Assembly (NCBI GenBank): GCA_000499405.2
Contig: HG738137.1
Coordinates: 25,289,843 to 25,353,842, forward strand
Direction of reading: 5' to 3'
DNA length: 64,000 nt
DNA from: Onchocerca volvulus
Lineage: Eukaryota > Nematoda > Chromadorea > Rhabditida > Onchocercidae
This document shows, piece by piece, positions 62,377-64,000 of this stretch (position 1 is its first letter; every line of letters starts with the position of its first letter). The notes below the pieces were generated by a model, which was not told where the DNA came from, searched no databases, and worked only from the letters and a program-made list of their open reading frames with translations. The position numbers and the translations under genes were made by a program.

Positions 62377-64000
62377 TTATTTCGAACTTAAAATAGGCTT
62401 GATAGCACTGTAATAAACAAGTAAGAACTCTTTTACTTGATCATTATTGAAATCTCCATCATATTGACAGACAGAACACAAAAATTCAGCCGGAAATTGT
62501 CGTTTTGGAAATTCCGGATCTTCCGTATCATCACCCCTCAAACGATCATTTACGATATTATGTGCTTGCCATAAATACATAAATGTATCTTCCGGACGAT
62601 GAACCTAAAAAAATGGAAAAATATTCAAATATTAAATTGAAATTATTATAATCTTTGATGGATGGATTAATTAACTTTTTAAAAATTCATATTAAAATGA
62701 TACTTAATACAAATTTATTTGAAAACTATAAATTTGATTACAAAATTTTTAAATTGGAATAAATGGAAATGTTTTTAAAAAGAAAAAATGGGAATATATA
62801 TTTATAAATGGAAATGTTTTTTTTAATCACTTATTATGATTAAAGTTATTATCATTGATCACCTTCTGAACATGAAATAGATATTATTTATGAAAAAAAA
62901 AAAGTTAATAGTGTATCTTTTTTCAAATTTTATTTTAAAAAAAAAATTTTGATCATCCTTTTCTAAGTTTGTTCAATTTGCTTCTTATATATAATAAACG
63001 GAAAAATTTCCAATTTTTTTATTTTATTTAAAAATTTTTAAAATGTAAATTATGCGATACTTCAACAGCAAATTACATGCCTAATGCATGATATTTTGTA
63101 AATTTACGTAACTTTTTAATTTTTTACAAATTTTTATATTAAAAAAAATTGAACGCAGAATATAATATTATAAAAAAAAAAAAAAAGAAAATTGTAGATT
63201 ATTTCTACGATATTATCAGACATGCTTTCCATCTGATTAATTTTTAAATTGCATTATTTCCAAGATTTATTTGGTTTGATTGTTTGAATAAAAATGATCT
63301 TTTATTTCAAAAAGAAATTCTTATCAATCCAAAAAGTTTAATTCTTTAGGCATTTTAAAATCCTATCTTAATCAACATAAATTTTTTATTACTTTAACAT
63401 CATAATATTCACTGTAACATTTAATTTTTATTGTATCACGAAACATTTTTTCGTAACTGTAAATGATAATATATAAATAGAAATAACGAACTTGACTTTC
63501 TATGGGGAAAGTTTGAAGTGTCATTTGAAGAAAATGTTTGCGACAATGTTGGCAGCCAAAAAATACGCTTACCCAATTTCGTATTGCTACTAATGGTGCT
63601 ATTGGATTAAATTTTGGATCTGAAAAATATTACTTCCGAATATATATTGTTGATTAAATATTGAATATTCGTGAATTGCGACATTAAAAACATTTCATAA
63701 TAAAATTATTCGCAATTAATAATATATTTCGTCATAATTCTGATCAATGATCTTAAATATTCATTTTATCACGTACAATGATGCAATTTTATTTTTTCCA
63801 AAAAGCGGTTAATTAATAAAAGCAATTAATTGATAAAAGTCAGTTAATTAATATTAAGTTAATTAATACAGCTAACCATTGAAACCATTTTTATAAGCTT
63901 GAACAGTAAGTGCATGAAATGTTGTCCATAAAGCACAAGTATATCCTCGAAATTGTGGACTTGAACCAGCACAATGCTCCCATTTAGCATTAATTGGAAA
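62377..64000 (-). CDS. QSOX: quiescin sulfhydryl oxidase (QSOX), C-terminal Erv/ALR part, 5' end outside window
   Basis: Exons 63877->64000 (cut by the window edge), 63492-63619 and 62377-62604 (TAA) join in frame to 159 residues. Visible hallmarks are GYTCALWTTFHALTVQAY, the FAD-proximal redox motif FFGCQHCRKHF (Cys-x2-Cys), the FAD-binding LWQAHNIVNDRL, EDPEFPKRQFP, and the distal CSVC pair. These are diagnostic of the Erv/ALR domain of QSOX. The thioredoxin and helix-rich regions should lie beyond 64000. The enzyme oxidises protein thiols to disulfides, making H2O2, in the secretory pathway or outside the cell. The gene ends soon after the CSVC segment (YYSAIKPILSSK), with no C-terminal membrane anchor seen. 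Confidence 0.93.

Noticed and set aside
1..64000. tRNA genes, SL RNA/5S genes, CRISPR arrays, bacterial (Wolbachia-type) insertions
   Set aside because: I looked for B-box-like GGTTCGA sequences, spliced-leader sequence, spaced repeats and GC-richer bacterial frames by eye and found none that hold up. A covariance-model scan was not possible.

Overview
This is a eukaryotic window and almost certainly a nematode genome. It is very AT-rich, and its genes are split by short to medium introns with GT starts and TTTTCAG/TTTTTAG-like ends. Two genes have an acceptor AG a few bases before the ATG, as expected for spliced-leader trans-splicing, and the encoded proteins look nematode-like. The rRNA fragments and base composition fit a spirurid (filarial-type) worm, but that narrower placement is an inference. 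I saw no bacterial operons, tRNA genes, CRISPR arrays or Wolbachia-like DNA.

Layout. 2.05-4.88 kb (+): C-terminal part or all of a class I SAM-dependent methyltransferase / spermidine-synthase-like gene. 5.2-5.94 kb: a decayed fragment of the MRPS18B 3' end, then a 28S rRNA fragment. 5.95-21.3 kb: gene-poor DNA with a ~2 kb foldback repeat and several minisatellites. 21.3-25.9 kb (+): a BarH-class homeobox gene (ceh-30/ceh-31-like). 25.9-37.85 kb: a second gene-poor stretch. 37.86-38.54 kb: a decayed copy of the methyltransferase 3' end. Then, all on the minus strand: MRPS18B (38.55-40.29), the splicing factor PRPF6/PRP-6 (41.71-47.68), an unrecognised conserved-looking gene with a C-terminal Cys4 motif and a 5.8S rRNA fragment in an intron (49.24-54.46), an IMPACT/YIH1 homologue (57.98-59.71), and the 3' end of a quiescin sulfhydryl oxidase (62.38->64.0). 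A small possible membrane-protein ORF lies on the plus strand at 48.29-48.42 kb.

Most notable result. The sequence around 4.54-5.41 kb and 37.86-38.74 kb is the same ~0.85 kb segment in direct orientation. It runs from the last two exons of the methyltransferase, through the tail-to-tail spacer, into the last exon of MRPS18B. The left copy keeps the methyltransferase intact and carries only a ruined MRPS18B stub; the right copy keeps MRPS18B intact and carries only a ruined methyltransferase stub. The simplest reading is that two convergent neighbours were split by insertion of the ~32 kb block holding the BarH gene and its gene deserts. The break would have been staggered, leaving a long duplication at both edges, with a piece of 28S rDNA near the left edge.

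The genes serve core cell functions (splicing, mitochondrial translation, GCN2 regulation, disulfide formation) plus one developmental transcription factor. There is no sign that they form one pathway. All exon boundaries were worked out by hand from reading-frame continuity and splice sites, without transcript data.
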